Part shown: one piece after another, positions 1-9,200 of the stretch
Layout of the letters: each line of letters begins with the position of its first letter
Position numbering within the stretch: the first letter of the stretch is position 1
Assembly: GCA_903845125.1 (NCBI GenBank)
Contig: CAIMWS010000221.1
Span: 1-35,838 of the forward strand
From: an uncultured Verrucomicrobiota bacterium
GTDB lineage: Bacteria > Verrucomicrobiota > Verrucomicrobiia > Limisphaerales > UBA1319
Direction: 5' to 3'
DNA length: 35,838 nt
Notes under the pieces: generated by a model
Databases searched by the model: none
What the model was told of the DNA's origin: nothing
Seen by the model: the letters and a program-made list of their open reading frames with translations, nothing else
Made by a program: the position numbers and the translations under genes

Positions 1-884
1 AACAGGTCCAGGCCGCCATTCAACAGGGAACGCACTTGTTCATGGTTGGGCGGCGGCGTGCCATATTGGCGGCGCGCATCAGAATAATAGCGTTTTTCCA
101 CCTGCCACCTATTGGTAAGTTGCGCCGCCAGGCGATTCAACAGGCTGCGGCTATCCACCCAGCCACCCACCGCCAGAAAACCGGCTGAGGGCTGGTGGGG
201 GTACTGACGCATGCGCTCTTCAAAAGCCATGGTTTTGGCCGCAATGACGCCCACCTCCTGCCGCAGGCTCACCGGCCACCGCCCCACCGCAATCTCCGGC
301 CGATAATGGATCTGGTCGTAATTAATGGGATCAGATTTATTCTTTTCACCTCGCACCTCTCCAAAGTAGGCGGCATGAAACCCCTCCTTGCGCTGGTTCC
401 AGTCGTCGAATGAACCATCCGCTCGGGCGAGGTCGCTGTAATAAAGATCGCTCGGATAAAAGGCGTAATCAAAGGCCGCTGGCGTCACCCGGTCGAGCGC
501 CATGTAACGCACCGGCATCACGTCCACGTCGCCGACGAGCAACACGTAACCCAGGCCTTTTTGGCGCCATTCCTCATAAAGGAACCGCTTGAGTTTTTCC
601 GGATCATCCACCCCGGACGCCTTCTGCACGATGCTTTCCAAGGAGCGACCTTCCGTGGGCAAAACCTGGTTCTTATAGGCAATGAAATCTTTCAGCGCGG
701 GCTGCAATTTTTCCGGAGCAATCACGAGGAATCGGTTTGCGTTCGTCTCAGCACCCATCGCTGCCGGCGCAACGTTTCCCATGACCGACCACCAAACAAC
801 CCCCGTCAGGCCTAGCTTGACCATCCAACCCTGGCGGCAGTTCTGCTCCAGGTGGTTCTTCAATAATTTACCAATGTTCACCAT
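1..884 (-). CDS. Gingipain-like (peptidase family C25) secreted protein, 3' end outside window
   Basis: The reading frame is open from an ATG at 884 to the window edge (294 codons), so only the N-terminal part is seen. A second ATG at 824 is followed directly by a typical Sec signal peptide (MVKLGLTGVVWW..., small residues APAAMGA before ETNANRF), so the true start may be there. The motif YVLLVGDVDVMPVRY near residue 115, and later PEIAVGRWPV, are characteristic of the gingipain/C25 cysteine peptidase fold. The catalytic His and Cys of that family would lie beyond the edge and cannot be checked. Inferred role: exported protease or a related surface-processing enzyme. The nearest gene is far upstream across non-coding sequence, so it is probably transcribed alone. 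Family-level call is fairly sure; activity is unknown. Confidence 0.72.
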   Translation of the reverse strand, partial: MVNIGKLLKNHLEQNCRQGWMVKLGLTGVVWWSVMGNVAPAAMGAETNANRFLVIAPEKLQPALKDFIAYKNQVLPTEGRSLESIVQKASGVDDPEKLKRFLYEEWRQKGLGYVLLVGDVDVMPVRYMALDRVTPAAFDYAFYPSDLYYSDLARADGSFDDWNQRKEGFHAAYFGEVRGEKNKSDPINYDQIHYRPEIAVGRWPVSLRQEVGVIAAKTMAFEERMRQYPHQPSAGFLAVGGWVDSRSLLNRLAAQLTNRWQVEKRYYSDARRQYGTPPPNHEQVRSLLNGGLDL

Positions 885-1319
885 AAAAAACCTGGGATCC
901 AACACGTCCACTGGCGGCATCCTGGCCCAACAACCACTCGGCAAAATGCCGGTTGGACCGTGACCCATACCCGTTTTTGCTTGGTAGTGGCAGTGACGCA
1001 ACTATCCGCCTGCCAAGCGCCTCCCAAAGGGTCAGCACTTTGGACCTCATGTTTTTAACAGGATCACTCTGAAAATACAATCCATGCTGGAATACACCGC
1101 TGGGAACCGGATCCTCCTCTGCTAAATCGCTCAGCCCGTTTTCCATCACGAATGCCGATATCAAATGGGTCGGATCCGTGCCTGCCACCATTCCTGCGCA
1201 GTGGGTCATCCGGTCCTGGTCGGCACCCACCTGCCAGTTCTGAACCTTGCCCAGCCGCCCTCCGCCCCTCCTCCCTCTTTGGCTTTGGTCAAGTCCTGGA
1301 TTAAATGTGTCACTTTCGA
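885..1319. other. Non-coding stretch upstream of the C25 peptidase gene
   Basis: No convincing gene is seen. The open frames here (for example one on the minus strand ending inside the peptidase start region) have no recognisable domain, have atypical composition and overlap the peptidase start. The peptidase promoter should lie near the left end, but I see no clear -35/-10 pair. The right end runs into the stem-loop cluster starting near 1335. Confidence 0.5.
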
Positions 1320-1334
1320 GGCTGAATTGCTTAA

Positions 1335-1539
1335 GCCGGATGCGGGTCCGGCCTGCGGCTCGCGCTTTTCCCTGGGTACGCTTCTCGTGGGCCGTTGGAC
1401 CCGGAAATACAGTAAATCCGGCTTCGACCTGTCCCCCGAGCAACCCTCGGTCTTGGATAGTGGGTTAGACTTTTCCATTCATCACTTTCGCTTTGAACTC
1501 CGGCGGTCCTCCCGCCGAACTTGGAGGACTTTCACCTCC
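1335..1539 (-). ncRNA. Cluster of five perfect stem-loops, candidate structured RNA
   Basis: Five non-overlapping perfect inverted repeats lie within about 205 nt: 1523-1539 (GGAGG/CCTCC, with a TGAAAGT loop on the minus strand), 1501-1517 (6-bp CGGCGG/CCGCCG stem, 5-nt loop), 1436-1450 (CCGAG/CTCGG, 5-nt loop), 1401-1421 (CCGGA/TCCGG, 11-nt loop) and 1335-1352 (GCCGGA/TCCGGC, 6-nt loop). This spacing looks like a folded RNA. The strand is inferred from the GGAGG-TGAAAGT-CCTCC element, which resembles a stem found in domain I of group II introns; no domain V or reverse transcriptase is visible. It could instead be a repeat-family element or chance in GC-rich DNA. No known RNA family is recognised with confidence. 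Confidence 0.3.
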
Positions 1540-1570
1540 GAACACGCACAGCTTCTCCGAGCGCACCAGA

Positions 1571-1653
1571 CCTCCGCTCTCCGCTCTCCGCTCCAAGCTC
1601 TGCGCCCTCCGCTCCAAGCTGCCCTCCGGCCTCCGCTCTAAGCTCTCCGCCGG
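1571..1653. repeat. Degenerate tandem repeat, CTCCGCTCCAAGCT-type unit
   Basis: About 83 bp made of imperfect copies of a short unit (CTCCGCTCCAAGCT, with variants CTCCGCTCTAAGCT and shorter CTCCGCTCT copies) interrupted by GCGCC or GCC. On the minus strand it reads AGCTTGGAGCGGAG and lies immediately 5' of the stem-loop cluster. Composition is strongly strand-biased (pyrimidine-rich on plus). No coding function is apparent. Confidence 0.65.
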
Positions 1654-1671
1654 CTACCATTTAGGCTCAAA

Positions 1672-1772
1672 TGAGATAAAACATTTTTTTAAAATCGAAA
1701 AAATCATATGCCAGTTGACATGGATTATTGTTAGGTTAACTTGATGATAAGCACTCACAACTTTTTTTTCCA
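1672..1772. other. AT-rich island next to prepilin remnant
   Basis: This is the most AT-rich stretch of the left end, with A and T runs. A consensus-like TTGACA hexamer occurs at 1715-1720 on the plus strand, but no good -10 hexamer follows at 16-18 nt, so I do not call a promoter. It may be the degraded regulatory region of the prepilin-like gene whose remnant lies to the right. Confidence 0.2.
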
Positions 1773-2042
1773 GTGAACGCTTTGGATCAGTTTTGTAATC
1801 AGTCTTTGCAGGGGAGGAATGCTCTAGCCCAACGTGCGCCTGAATGGCCAGCCACGCGGGCGTTCCCGGCCAAGGCTCCGAGAGGAACGGCGCACCACCG
1901 CCGTCGGTTGCTCGGTCTGGGATTTTGGGTGCTCTGGGGCGCCTGGAAAGTCCAGACCGCCCCGAGTGGTCCCTATGATTCGGCGCACAGTTATTACGCA
2001 GGAACTGGCTTCCTTGCGGATTCCGAACCTGAAGACGTACCA

Positions 2043-2258
2043 ATGTTGGAATATTTATCCATTGTTCCCAGTAACAAGCCTTTGACCAAGCCGCAGCCAT
2101 TGAACCGGGCTGCCATCCAGAGGCGGCATGGGGGCAAGTGGAACGCGCTTTTTTGCGATCAACACATAGAAGCCTTTTCCTCCAGTGGCTTGTTTGATAT
2201 CCGACAAGATAATATCGCCCGGCGCTGGAACCGGGACAACCTCCCGCATAACCAATGA
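2043..2258 (+). pseudogene. C-terminal remnant of a prepilin-like (H-X9-DG type) protein
   Basis: The frame ends with IQRRHGGKWNALFCDQHIEAF and then ARRWNRDNLPHNQ followed by a stop. This is the typical C-terminus of the abundant Verrucomicrobia/Planctomycetes pseudopilin family: an H-x9-DG motif near the end and a closing RRWN-D-PH sequence. Here the motif reads H-x9-DQ, with the glycine replaced. The frame is open back to 1773, but that part lacks the family's N-terminal GFTLIEL helix and I cannot match it to a pilin, so the gene appears to have lost its front. Five bases after the stop begins the first copy of a 56-bp direct repeat. Identity of the fragment is fairly sure; whether anything is expressed is unknown. 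Confidence 0.6.
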
Positions 2259-2263
2259 ATTGG

Positions 2264-2319
2264 GACCTCGCAATAGACGGGAAGGCCAAGGGGGTTTTCC
2301 GCCAGGGAATGCCAACGGG
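2264..2319. repeat. 56-bp direct repeat, copy 1
   Basis: Matches 3102-3157 at 52 of 56 positions. The core reads CAATAGACGGGAAGGCCAAG, followed by a TTTTCCGCCAGGGAATGCC segment. It lies just after the stop of the C-terminal prepilin remnant. In this copy the small GCGGA-TTT-TCCGC palindrome of copy 2 is disrupted (GGGGG-TTT-TCCGC). Confidence 0.85.
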
Positions 2320-2446
2320 ACTTCGCCCTCCAATCCAGGCTAGTCCTGCGGGCGGGACTACCCTGGGTGAACGGTGGCCCCAGGCCATACCCCAACCGGG
2401 TTTCTTCTCCATCCCGGAGCGATCTTTCCAGCACAACCGGCACCGC

Positions 2447-3254
2447 TTGACTGCACCAGACTCCATTTTTCGGAGGGGCGGCGGCTCGTCGCCAGGGCAT
2501 TGTGTCCGAAATGCCGGCGACCAGCTATCGCCGCTCCGTCCACGTAAGTGCGCCAGCGGGAGCTTTAGGCAGCCCTGCCATATCCAGCGCGCCTCTCGAT
2601 CAATTGGTTTCACGCTGATCGAACTGCTGGTGGTGATCGTGATTATTGCGATTCTGGCCAGCTTGTTGCTGCCTGGCTTATCGCGCGCCAAACAGTTGGC
2701 ACAACTGACCGCCTGCAAAACCCATCTCAGGCAATGGGGCATCACGCTGCAATTGTACGTGGGGGACTATGGGGCTAACCCATCGGGGTTACCAAAGAGT
2801 TGGGCTTACACTTTGGAGCGATATTTTGGCATTACCAATACTTTTCAACCGCAGGTTGGACTAGCCATCCCTGGATTACCCGAATGTCCCGGTTTACCTC
2901 CGTTTGCCGGGCTTGGTTTATAGGGCGGAGTCCAATAATACATTCATGAGTTATGGGTATAATTCCGGGGGTGTCCTCCTTTATGGTACCAATGATCCCC
3001 TGCCTCGCGGTTTATCCAGAACCTATGAGCAACAGATTGCGCGCCCCAGCCAAATGATTGCTTTAGCCGATGGCATTCCTGTCTACCGAAAATCCGGTTA
3101 TGACCTTACAATAGACGGGAAGGCCAAGCGGATTTTCCGCCAGGGAATGCCAACGGGCCGTTGGCGAACGGGGATTAAGGGTTCTACCACGGTCCAAAAC
3201 TCATCCGATATTTTCCAGGATTTGATTGGTGCCATATGGGACCATGGACGCTGA
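2447..3254 (+). pseudogene. Prepilin-like protein, frameshifted and lacking its C-terminal motif
   Basis: The type IV pilin/pseudopilin N-terminal signature is unmistakable: GFTLIELLVVIVIIAILASL from 2606, followed by LLPGLSRAKQLAQ. The first frame stops at 2923; the family's middle region (FMSYGYNSGGVLLYG ... PSQMIALADG) continues in the next frame, open through the junction to 3254. One frameshift between about 2880 and 2925 therefore splits the gene, unless it is a sequencing error. The nearest in-frame start is a TTG at 2447, an unusually long 53 codons before the cleavage-site Gly and with no ribosome binding site, so the 5' end is also doubtful. After IALADG the frame enters a 56-bp repeat and ends without the H-x9-DG tail. 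Broken gene; the original product would be a pseudopilin-like surface protein. Confidence 0.65.
3102..3157. repeat. 56-bp direct repeat, copy 2
   Basis: Second copy of the element at 2264-2319, 838 bp away, with four mismatches. It contains a perfect palindrome GCGGA-TTT-TCCGC at 3128-3140. It is read through in frame (DLTIDGKAKRIFRQGMPTG) just where the prepilin sequence loses its expected C-terminal part, which suggests insertion or recombination at this point. Confidence 0.85.
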
Positions 3255-3296
3255 CGAGCGGTTGGCCAAAAGACTGCTATTATTTAGGGATAAACC

Positions 3297-5912
3297 CTAA
3301 GAAGCCCCGGTGGGGGGGTTGGGGCGGCTGCGGAGGATGCGAAGAGGGTTCCACCAGCGGAAGTTGGCGGGCTTTTGTGGACACCCGCCGGTCTCGGATT
3401 GGGGGGACAATTTCACCATGTTCATGCGTTTGGCGACCTCATCCATGCCGGCCGCCACGATCCGTTTCAAGCTGCGGTTTTGCTGGTGGAACCAGCCAGC
3501 CAATCCCACCAACGAAAGCAGCAGGCTCCATTTCCACCAAGCCGCCTTGCCCCACAGGGAAATAAACAATACCAGGGCGGCCAGAGTGCCGAAAAAGCAA
3601 AGCTTGGCGGTGAAAGTCCAACAGGAACGCAACCGGCAACGGAGCAGCCATCGGTGGCTGGCGTGGGCCTCGGCGACAGTCAGCACCTGGAGCCGGGACC
3701 AACGGTTGCCGAGCACTTCCAGGTCAAAACCCTGCCAGCCTGAATCGGTTTTTACCGGCCAGTCCATGACCGCAAGCCTTTCCAGAACACATTGGATGAA
3801 CCCATACCGGTCCAATTTGGAATCAGCCCAATAACTGGCTTCATCCAGTACGGTTCTCTGGCGTTTGAGGCTGAGAGAATCCAGGGATTCCAGCTCGCTG
3901 AGGGTTTTGGGCCGTTGGGTGAAACGGCCGTGATAGCGGGCCCAACCGCGCACCAGCGGCTGCAGGTAAAAGAGGAAGGCAATCAAAGGCCGTGACCAGG
4001 CACGGGTTTTCCGGATGGGCAAGTGCGCTTGCCAGGCGGCGGCAATGGATACTCCCACGGGCGCGAGCAGGGCCAGGAGGGCCAGCGGCAGCAGCGGTTT
4101 GAAAATGACCGACAGGATGCAAAGAGGCAGGGCGATTAAAGACTGGTATTCCAGGCTGGTGAAAAAGAAGGCCACCGAGTCGGGCTGGGAGGCATAGAGG
4201 CTTTGGAAAAATCCGCTGCCGAACAAGCCGTGGTATATTTGGGGTGGCCGAAAAAACAAACCCATGGGGGCGCCGGAATAAATCCGGCCCCGCCACACCG
4301 CACCGCCCAAGCCGCTGAAATGGTCTGGATGCTTCCTCACCAGGACGGCCTCCGCTTCGCCGTATCCCCGCTGCTGCTTCAGGTAATCGCGCAGGCGGGA
4401 GCGGCGGTAATGCCAGACCAGCGCTGCCGGGGCGAAACCGATCGGGAAACCCTGATGCTGGATGCGCCAGCAAATATCCACATCGTCCCCCGCCTTGCGG
4501 AATACAGGATCAAAAAGGCCAACTTCCTCCAGCGCCCATTTGAAAAAGGCCATGTTGCATCCCGGGATATGTTCGGCCAGGCGATCCGTCAGCATGACAT
4601 GCTTGGGGCCGCCCGGCGAAGCCATCACGGCCGCCGCCAGGCAGGAATCATCGGTGGGCAACAGGTTGGGGCCGCCAATGCCAATGAAGCCCTCTTTCAG
4701 CATTTGCTGCACCAGGTGATACAGCCAATCCTCATCGACCCGGCAATCCGCGTCGGTGAAAGCCACGATTTCCCCCTGCGCTGAAACAATTCCGGTATTG
4801 CGGGCGGCGGACAACCCCAGGTTCACTTCATGCTTGAGGTATCGGACTTGGGGAAATCGTCGGACGATTTGCGTGGTGTGATCGGCGGACCCGTCATCGA
4901 CGAGGATGATCTCATAGTCAGGGTAACGCAATTTGCAGAGAGACTCCAGGCAGGCCGGCAAAGTGGATTCCGCGTTATAGCTGGCCACCACCACGGAGAC
5001 TTTAGGCGCCGATGGGAGCGGGAAATAGGGGGCCTCTGCAAAAACCGATCGCACCCGTTCCAGCGCCGGTTTGGGTTCCCGGAACCGGTTGGTAAGCCCG
5101 AATCCCCAGTCCTCGATCTCACACCCATCCTTGAACCACTCGTCCGTGAAACTGTAAACAACGATTCCCGCCAAGCCGTTCCGGAAACCGGCCTCAATCT
5201 GCCAGGATAAAATCGACGCCTGTGGCCGCTCGCCTTCACGGATGGAATCGATGCCGGTTTCACCCAAAACCAGTGGCTTATCCTCGGAGATCATCTGGAG
5301 GCGGGCGAGGTAATTTTCAAACGGTTTGGGATGGTGCAGGTAAACGTTGAAACAATGAAAATCGATGCCTCGCGGCTGCAGAAACTCGGTGGGAGGATAA
5401 TTGCCAAAAGTGCAGAGGCACTCGGGGCAGATCCTTTTGATCAACCCAACCAATTCATCCAAAAAATGGGCTACCGCGCCCGGCCCGCTCCAGCGCACGA
5501 TGTCGGGCGGCAATTCGTTGGCCACGCTCAGCCCCAATACCGCCGGGTGGCTGGCGCAGGATTCAGCAGCCCGCGTGATTATTTCCCGGATCTCCTGCCG
5601 AGATCGCTCAACATCAAGAAAACATACCTGCTTGGTCCAGGGAACATCGATGAGCAACTTTAAATCGTGATCCTGTGCCAGATCCAGCAGCCAGCCTGGC
5701 GGCACATCGTAAAGGCGCAGCAAGTTAGCTCCGGTGGACTTGATGATTTCAAAGTCTTTTTGGGTTCGCCCAGGCCCGGCAAAAGGAAAACCTTCAGAAT
5801 TGGGGGAAAATGGGCCATAGGTTAGACCCTTGGCATGAAAGCGCTCGGAACCCCGGCGGAAAAACTTTCCGTCGGTGGTTATGCGGCCTTCATTCCCAAC
5901 CTGGTTGTCCAT
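3297..5912 (-). CDS. Fusion of glycoside-hydrolase-like TIM barrel and family 2 glycosyltransferase with membrane segments
   Basis: This 871-residue protein has two enzyme-like halves. Residues about 10-300 resemble a GH2/GH5-type (clan A) barrel: a NE pair at 132-133 (candidate acid/base), LVLGETG with Glu218 (candidate nucleophile), and VVYSFTDEW near 251-259. Residues about 303-510 form a GT2 domain: VSVVVASYN, ILVDDGSADHT, NLGLSAARNTG, then TDAD at 386-389 (metal/UDP-sugar binding) and a GDDVD acceptor-side motif near 475. Hydrophobic segments follow near 582-630 and 766-812. There is no N-terminal signal peptide, so the hydrolase-like part and the GT domain both probably lie on the cytoplasmic side, but topology is uncertain. 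The start has only a weak AGGA close by. It stands alone, facing the prepilin remnants. Inferred role: synthesis or editing of an exported glycan. Substrate unknown. Confidence 0.85.
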   Translation of the reverse strand: MDNQVGNEGRITTDGKFFRRGSERFHAKGLTYGPFSPNSEGFPFAGPGRTQKDFEIIKSTGANLLRLYDVPPGWLLDLAQDHDLKLLIDVPWTKQVCFLDVERSRQEIREIITRAAESCASHPAVLGLSVANELPPDIVRWSGPGAVAHFLDELVGLIKRICPECLCTFGNYPPTEFLQPRGIDFHCFNVYLHHPKPFENYLARLQMISEDKPLVLGETGIDSIREGERPQASILSWQIEAGFRNGLAGIVVYSFTDEWFKDGCEIEDWGFGLTNRFREPKPALERVRSVFAEAPYFPLPSAPKVSVVVASYNAESTLPACLESLCKLRYPDYEIILVDDGSADHTTQIVRRFPQVRYLKHEVNLGLSAARNTGIVSAQGEIVAFTDADCRVDEDWLYHLVQQMLKEGFIGIGGPNLLPTDDSCLAAAVMASPGGPKHVMLTDRLAEHIPGCNMAFFKWALEEVGLFDPVFRKAGDDVDICWRIQHQGFPIGFAPAALVWHYRRSRLRDYLKQQRGYGEAEAVLVRKHPDHFSGLGGAVWRGRIYSGAPMGLFFRPPQIYHGLFGSGFFQSLYASQPDSVAFFFTSLEYQSLIALPLCILSVIFKPLLPLALLALLAPVGVSIAAAWQAHLPIRKTRAWSRPLIAFLFYLQPLVRGWARYHGRFTQRPKTLSELESLDSLSLKRQRTVLDEASYWADSKLDRYGFIQCVLERLAVMDWPVKTDSGWQGFDLEVLGNRWSRLQVLTVAEAHASHRWLLRCRLRSCWTFTAKLCFFGTLAALVLFISLWGKAAWWKWSLLLSLVGLAGWFHQQNRSLKRIVAAGMDEVAKRMNMVKLSPQSETGGCPQKPANFRWWNPLRILRSRPNPPTGAS

Positions 5913-6288
5913 TCCTGCTTAGACGACAGCGAACCTGCTCATCATCAGTACTTTTAACTACTGCCGCCAATAAACCAATGCAATTCCGCAGGAAGGCCAA
6001 ACGGATTCCATCCGGACCCATTGGGGCAGGGTTTGCCAATGCCGAATCAGGACTTGGCGACGCGTTTGGGCCATGGTGGACCGCCTCCGAGATGCCACAC
6101 CTGCCGGCTATGGCTTTAAACATGCAGCTTGAGGCATTCATCACCGTCGGAGTTGACGCGCTGGCCTGAAAAAAATTTTCCGCGGACCCGTTTTTCCAAC
6201 TGATTCCAGGCGTAATTCTTCTGCCTACCCATGGGGAAACGGCGGAATTTGTGGTTGTTTTCCGGGCCGAACCGGGCATGCTGATTCC
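5913..6288. other. Divergent intergenic region between the GT2 fusion and GH38 genes
   Basis: No gene is supported; short open frames on both strands lack recognisable sequence. It must hold the promoters of both divergent neighbours, but I see no convincing hexamer pairs. A short stretch at 5990-6009 (AGGAAGGCCAAACGGATTCC) resembles the core of the 56-bp repeat copies further left and may be a decayed third copy or chance. Confidence 0.4.
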
Positions 6289-9200
6289 ATGATCCGAAAC
6301 GTATTTCACGCATACAAAATTGGGCGGTTAACCGCCATGGGAGCAGCCTTCTTGTCCGCTGCCATTCTATCCAATCCGGTTTTCGGGGCCAATTCGGAAA
6401 CCATTTCGCTCCGGGACAATGGCTCCATCCCGGCTTGGTTGGTGGCTGGCCCGTTTGCCAGTGACACGAATCACTCCGGTTTGCGGCAGGATTTCCTATC
6501 CGCCAAGGGTGGAGAAGCTACTGCGGTGGGCGAGGAAGGCCCAACTGGCGGATCGGAAAATAGCCCGCTTCACTGGAAGCTCGCCTTCAGCGACGGCGAT
6601 GGGATGATGAATTTCCACGAGGCATTAGCCATTTCCCGTTATGCGCCCAGAACGGCTTACGCCTTTTGCCAGCTTCAAAGCGCGGCGGAAAAGAAGGTGG
6701 TGTTTGCCATCCGTCACAATGAAGGCTGCCGGTTGTGGCTCAATGGCGATCTGATCGTGGACCGCCCGGACCGGGGCGGGCCGGATCCGGTGACCCGGAA
6801 TTATCCGGCGACTTTAAAAGCCGGCGCCAACCGTTTGCTGTGCAAGGTGGAGCAGGTGGCGGGAGATTGGGGCTTCCACCTGGCGGTGCGGGATGACCAG
6901 AAAAAGGCGGCGCCCGGCGTCTCAGCGTCCTTGAACACCCCTTTGGGGATTAAAGGCCGGATCGTTTCCATCACCTATGACACCCTGCCTTTGGTAAAGA
7001 AAACCAGCCAGGGTGATCGTTGGTTGCTACAGGCCACCGTTCAGTCAGGCGGCCTGAAAGGGGTTTTCATGGAGGCCCGCTGTCCGGGTTGGAAGGATAA
7101 ACCTTTCAACAAGGTTGGCGACCTTCCCCTGGGCATCCACAAGGTGCAATTGGAAATCCCCCCCGTGAATGCGGGAGATACGGTCCAGATCGAAACCCAG
7201 TCTTCCGGCATGGCCCTCGTGTCACCCCAGACAAAAATACCTCCACCACGGCAGTGGACCATTTACCTCGTGCAGCATACCCACACCGATATCGGCTACA
7301 CGCGGCCGCAAACGGAAATCCTGCCCGAGCATTTGCGCTATATCGATTACGCCCTGGATTATTGCGATTTGACCGACAATTACCCTGACGATGCCCGCTT
7401 TCGCTGGACCTGTGAAACCTCCTGGGCGCCGCGGGAATACCTGAAACGCCGTCCGGCGGCCCAGGTGGCGCGCTTGAAGAAACGGGTGCAGGAGGGCCGC
7501 ATCGAAATCGCCGGCATGTTGCTGAACATGGCGGAAACCGCCACCGAAAGCTCCCTGGCGGCCTCCTTCCAATCCCTGCGCGAGGTGAAACAGGAATTGG
7601 GCGCTTCCATTGTCACGGCCATGCAAAACGATGTCAACGGCGCCGGGTGGTGCCTGGTGGATTATTTCAGCGACTTGGGAATCCGCTACCTGACCATGGG
7701 CATCAATAAAACCCGCTCCCTCCTGCCGTTTGACCGGCCCACTACGTTCTGGTGGGAATCCCCCTCCGGGAAACGCGTGCTGGCTTACCGGTCGGATCAT
7801 TACATGACCGCCAATTTCTGGCAGATCAACCAGGGGACGCTGGATAAATTCCGCCCCGGCGTCGTGGGCTACCTGCGCTCTTTGGCTGAGCGGGAATATC
7901 CCTTTCCCAGGGTGGCGGTGCAATATTCAGGTTATTTCACCGATAATTCCCCCCCTTCCACCGTGGGCAGCGACGTGGTGAAACAATGGAACGATACCTA
8001 TGCCTGGCCGCGCCTGCGCCAGGCCACCGCCCACGAATTCCTGGAGTATGTCGCCCAGGAAGAAGCCCAAAAACTCCCGGTTTACCGTGCCGCCTGGCCG
8101 GATTGGTGGACGGATGGTTTCGGCTCCGCCGCCCGCGAAACCGCCGCCAGCCGGGACACCCACGTGGCCACCCAGATCAGCTCCGGCCTGCTGGCCATGT
8201 CCGCGCTGCTGGGCGCCCCAGGAACTCCCCAGGCCATCCGGCGGATCAACGAGATCCAGGATGATTTGATGTTTTACGACGAACACACCTACGGCGCAGC
8301 CGAAAGCGTGGACGATCCGCTGGCGGAAAACACCCAGGTGCAGTGGGGTGAAAAAGGCTCTTATGCTTGGAACGCTGTGAAAAACTCCAACTTGCTGCGG
8401 GAGGAAGCTTTCGGTTTGGTCCAGGATTATGTGCCTCGCTCGACGGTGCCGGTCATCGCGGTTTTCAACACCCTGAACTGGGAGCGTTCCGGGTTGGTTC
8501 GGATATTCATCGACCACGAAATCCTGCCCGCGGACAAGGCCTTTGAAATAATCGACGCGGAGAGTGGCAAGCCGGTGCCGGCCCAACCGTTGACCAGCCG
8601 TGCCGAGGGTGGTTATTGGGCCATTTGGTGCCCGTCCGTTCCACCCATGGGATGCAAGACCTTCCAGGTGCGGCTGAAAAACGAAAAACGCGCTCCCATT
8701 CCGGCCCTGGAAGCCACCACCCGGATCCTGGAAAACGGATATTATCGGCTGGCGATCGACCCCGATAAAGCGGCCATCAAGAGCTTGGTGGACAAGGAAA
8801 CCGGGCGGGACTTGGTGGATTCCGCTGCGCCCTGGCAACTGGGCCAATGCCTCTATGAGACCCTGCCTACCCGCGAGTTCAACCGGGAGGCATTCAAGCG
8901 CACACCGGTCCGGCAGGTGAAAGTGCAGGCTGGCGCCCAGGGAGCCATCTGGAAAAGCCTGAACTTTACAGGCGAACTGGATGGTTGCGCAGATAAGAAT
9001 GGTTTCAAAATGGAGATCCGTCTTTATGAAACCGAAAAGCGGATCGAATTGAATTTCAGTTTGCGCAAAAAGCCTGTTACCACGCCCGAGGCCGTGTATG
9101 TGGCTTTCCCTTTCCAAGGTTCGCCAAGCCAGCTGGTTTACGAGGGGCAAGGCGGTTTGGTGGTCCCCGGTGCCGGGCAAATCCCCGGCTCGGCCACCGA

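Noticed and set aside
868..1443. Minus-strand frame of 191 codons upstream of the C25 peptidase
   Set aside because: Overlaps the hairpin cluster and the peptidase start, and has no recognisable protein features.
1335..1539. Group II intron call
   Set aside because: One stem resembles a domain I element, but no domain V, intron ends or reverse transcriptase were identified, so only a structured-RNA candidate is reported.
1715..1743. Promoter at TTGACA near the prepilin remnant
   Set aside because: No acceptable -10 hexamer at the right spacing.
1654..2745. Minus-strand open frame of 363 codons across the prepilin region
   Set aside because: Its first part is antisense to the GFTLIEL region and it resembles no known family; the plus-strand pilin fragments explain the sequence better.
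5990..6009. Third copy of the 56-bp repeat
   Set aside because: Only about 18-20 bases resemble the core with mismatches; could be chance.
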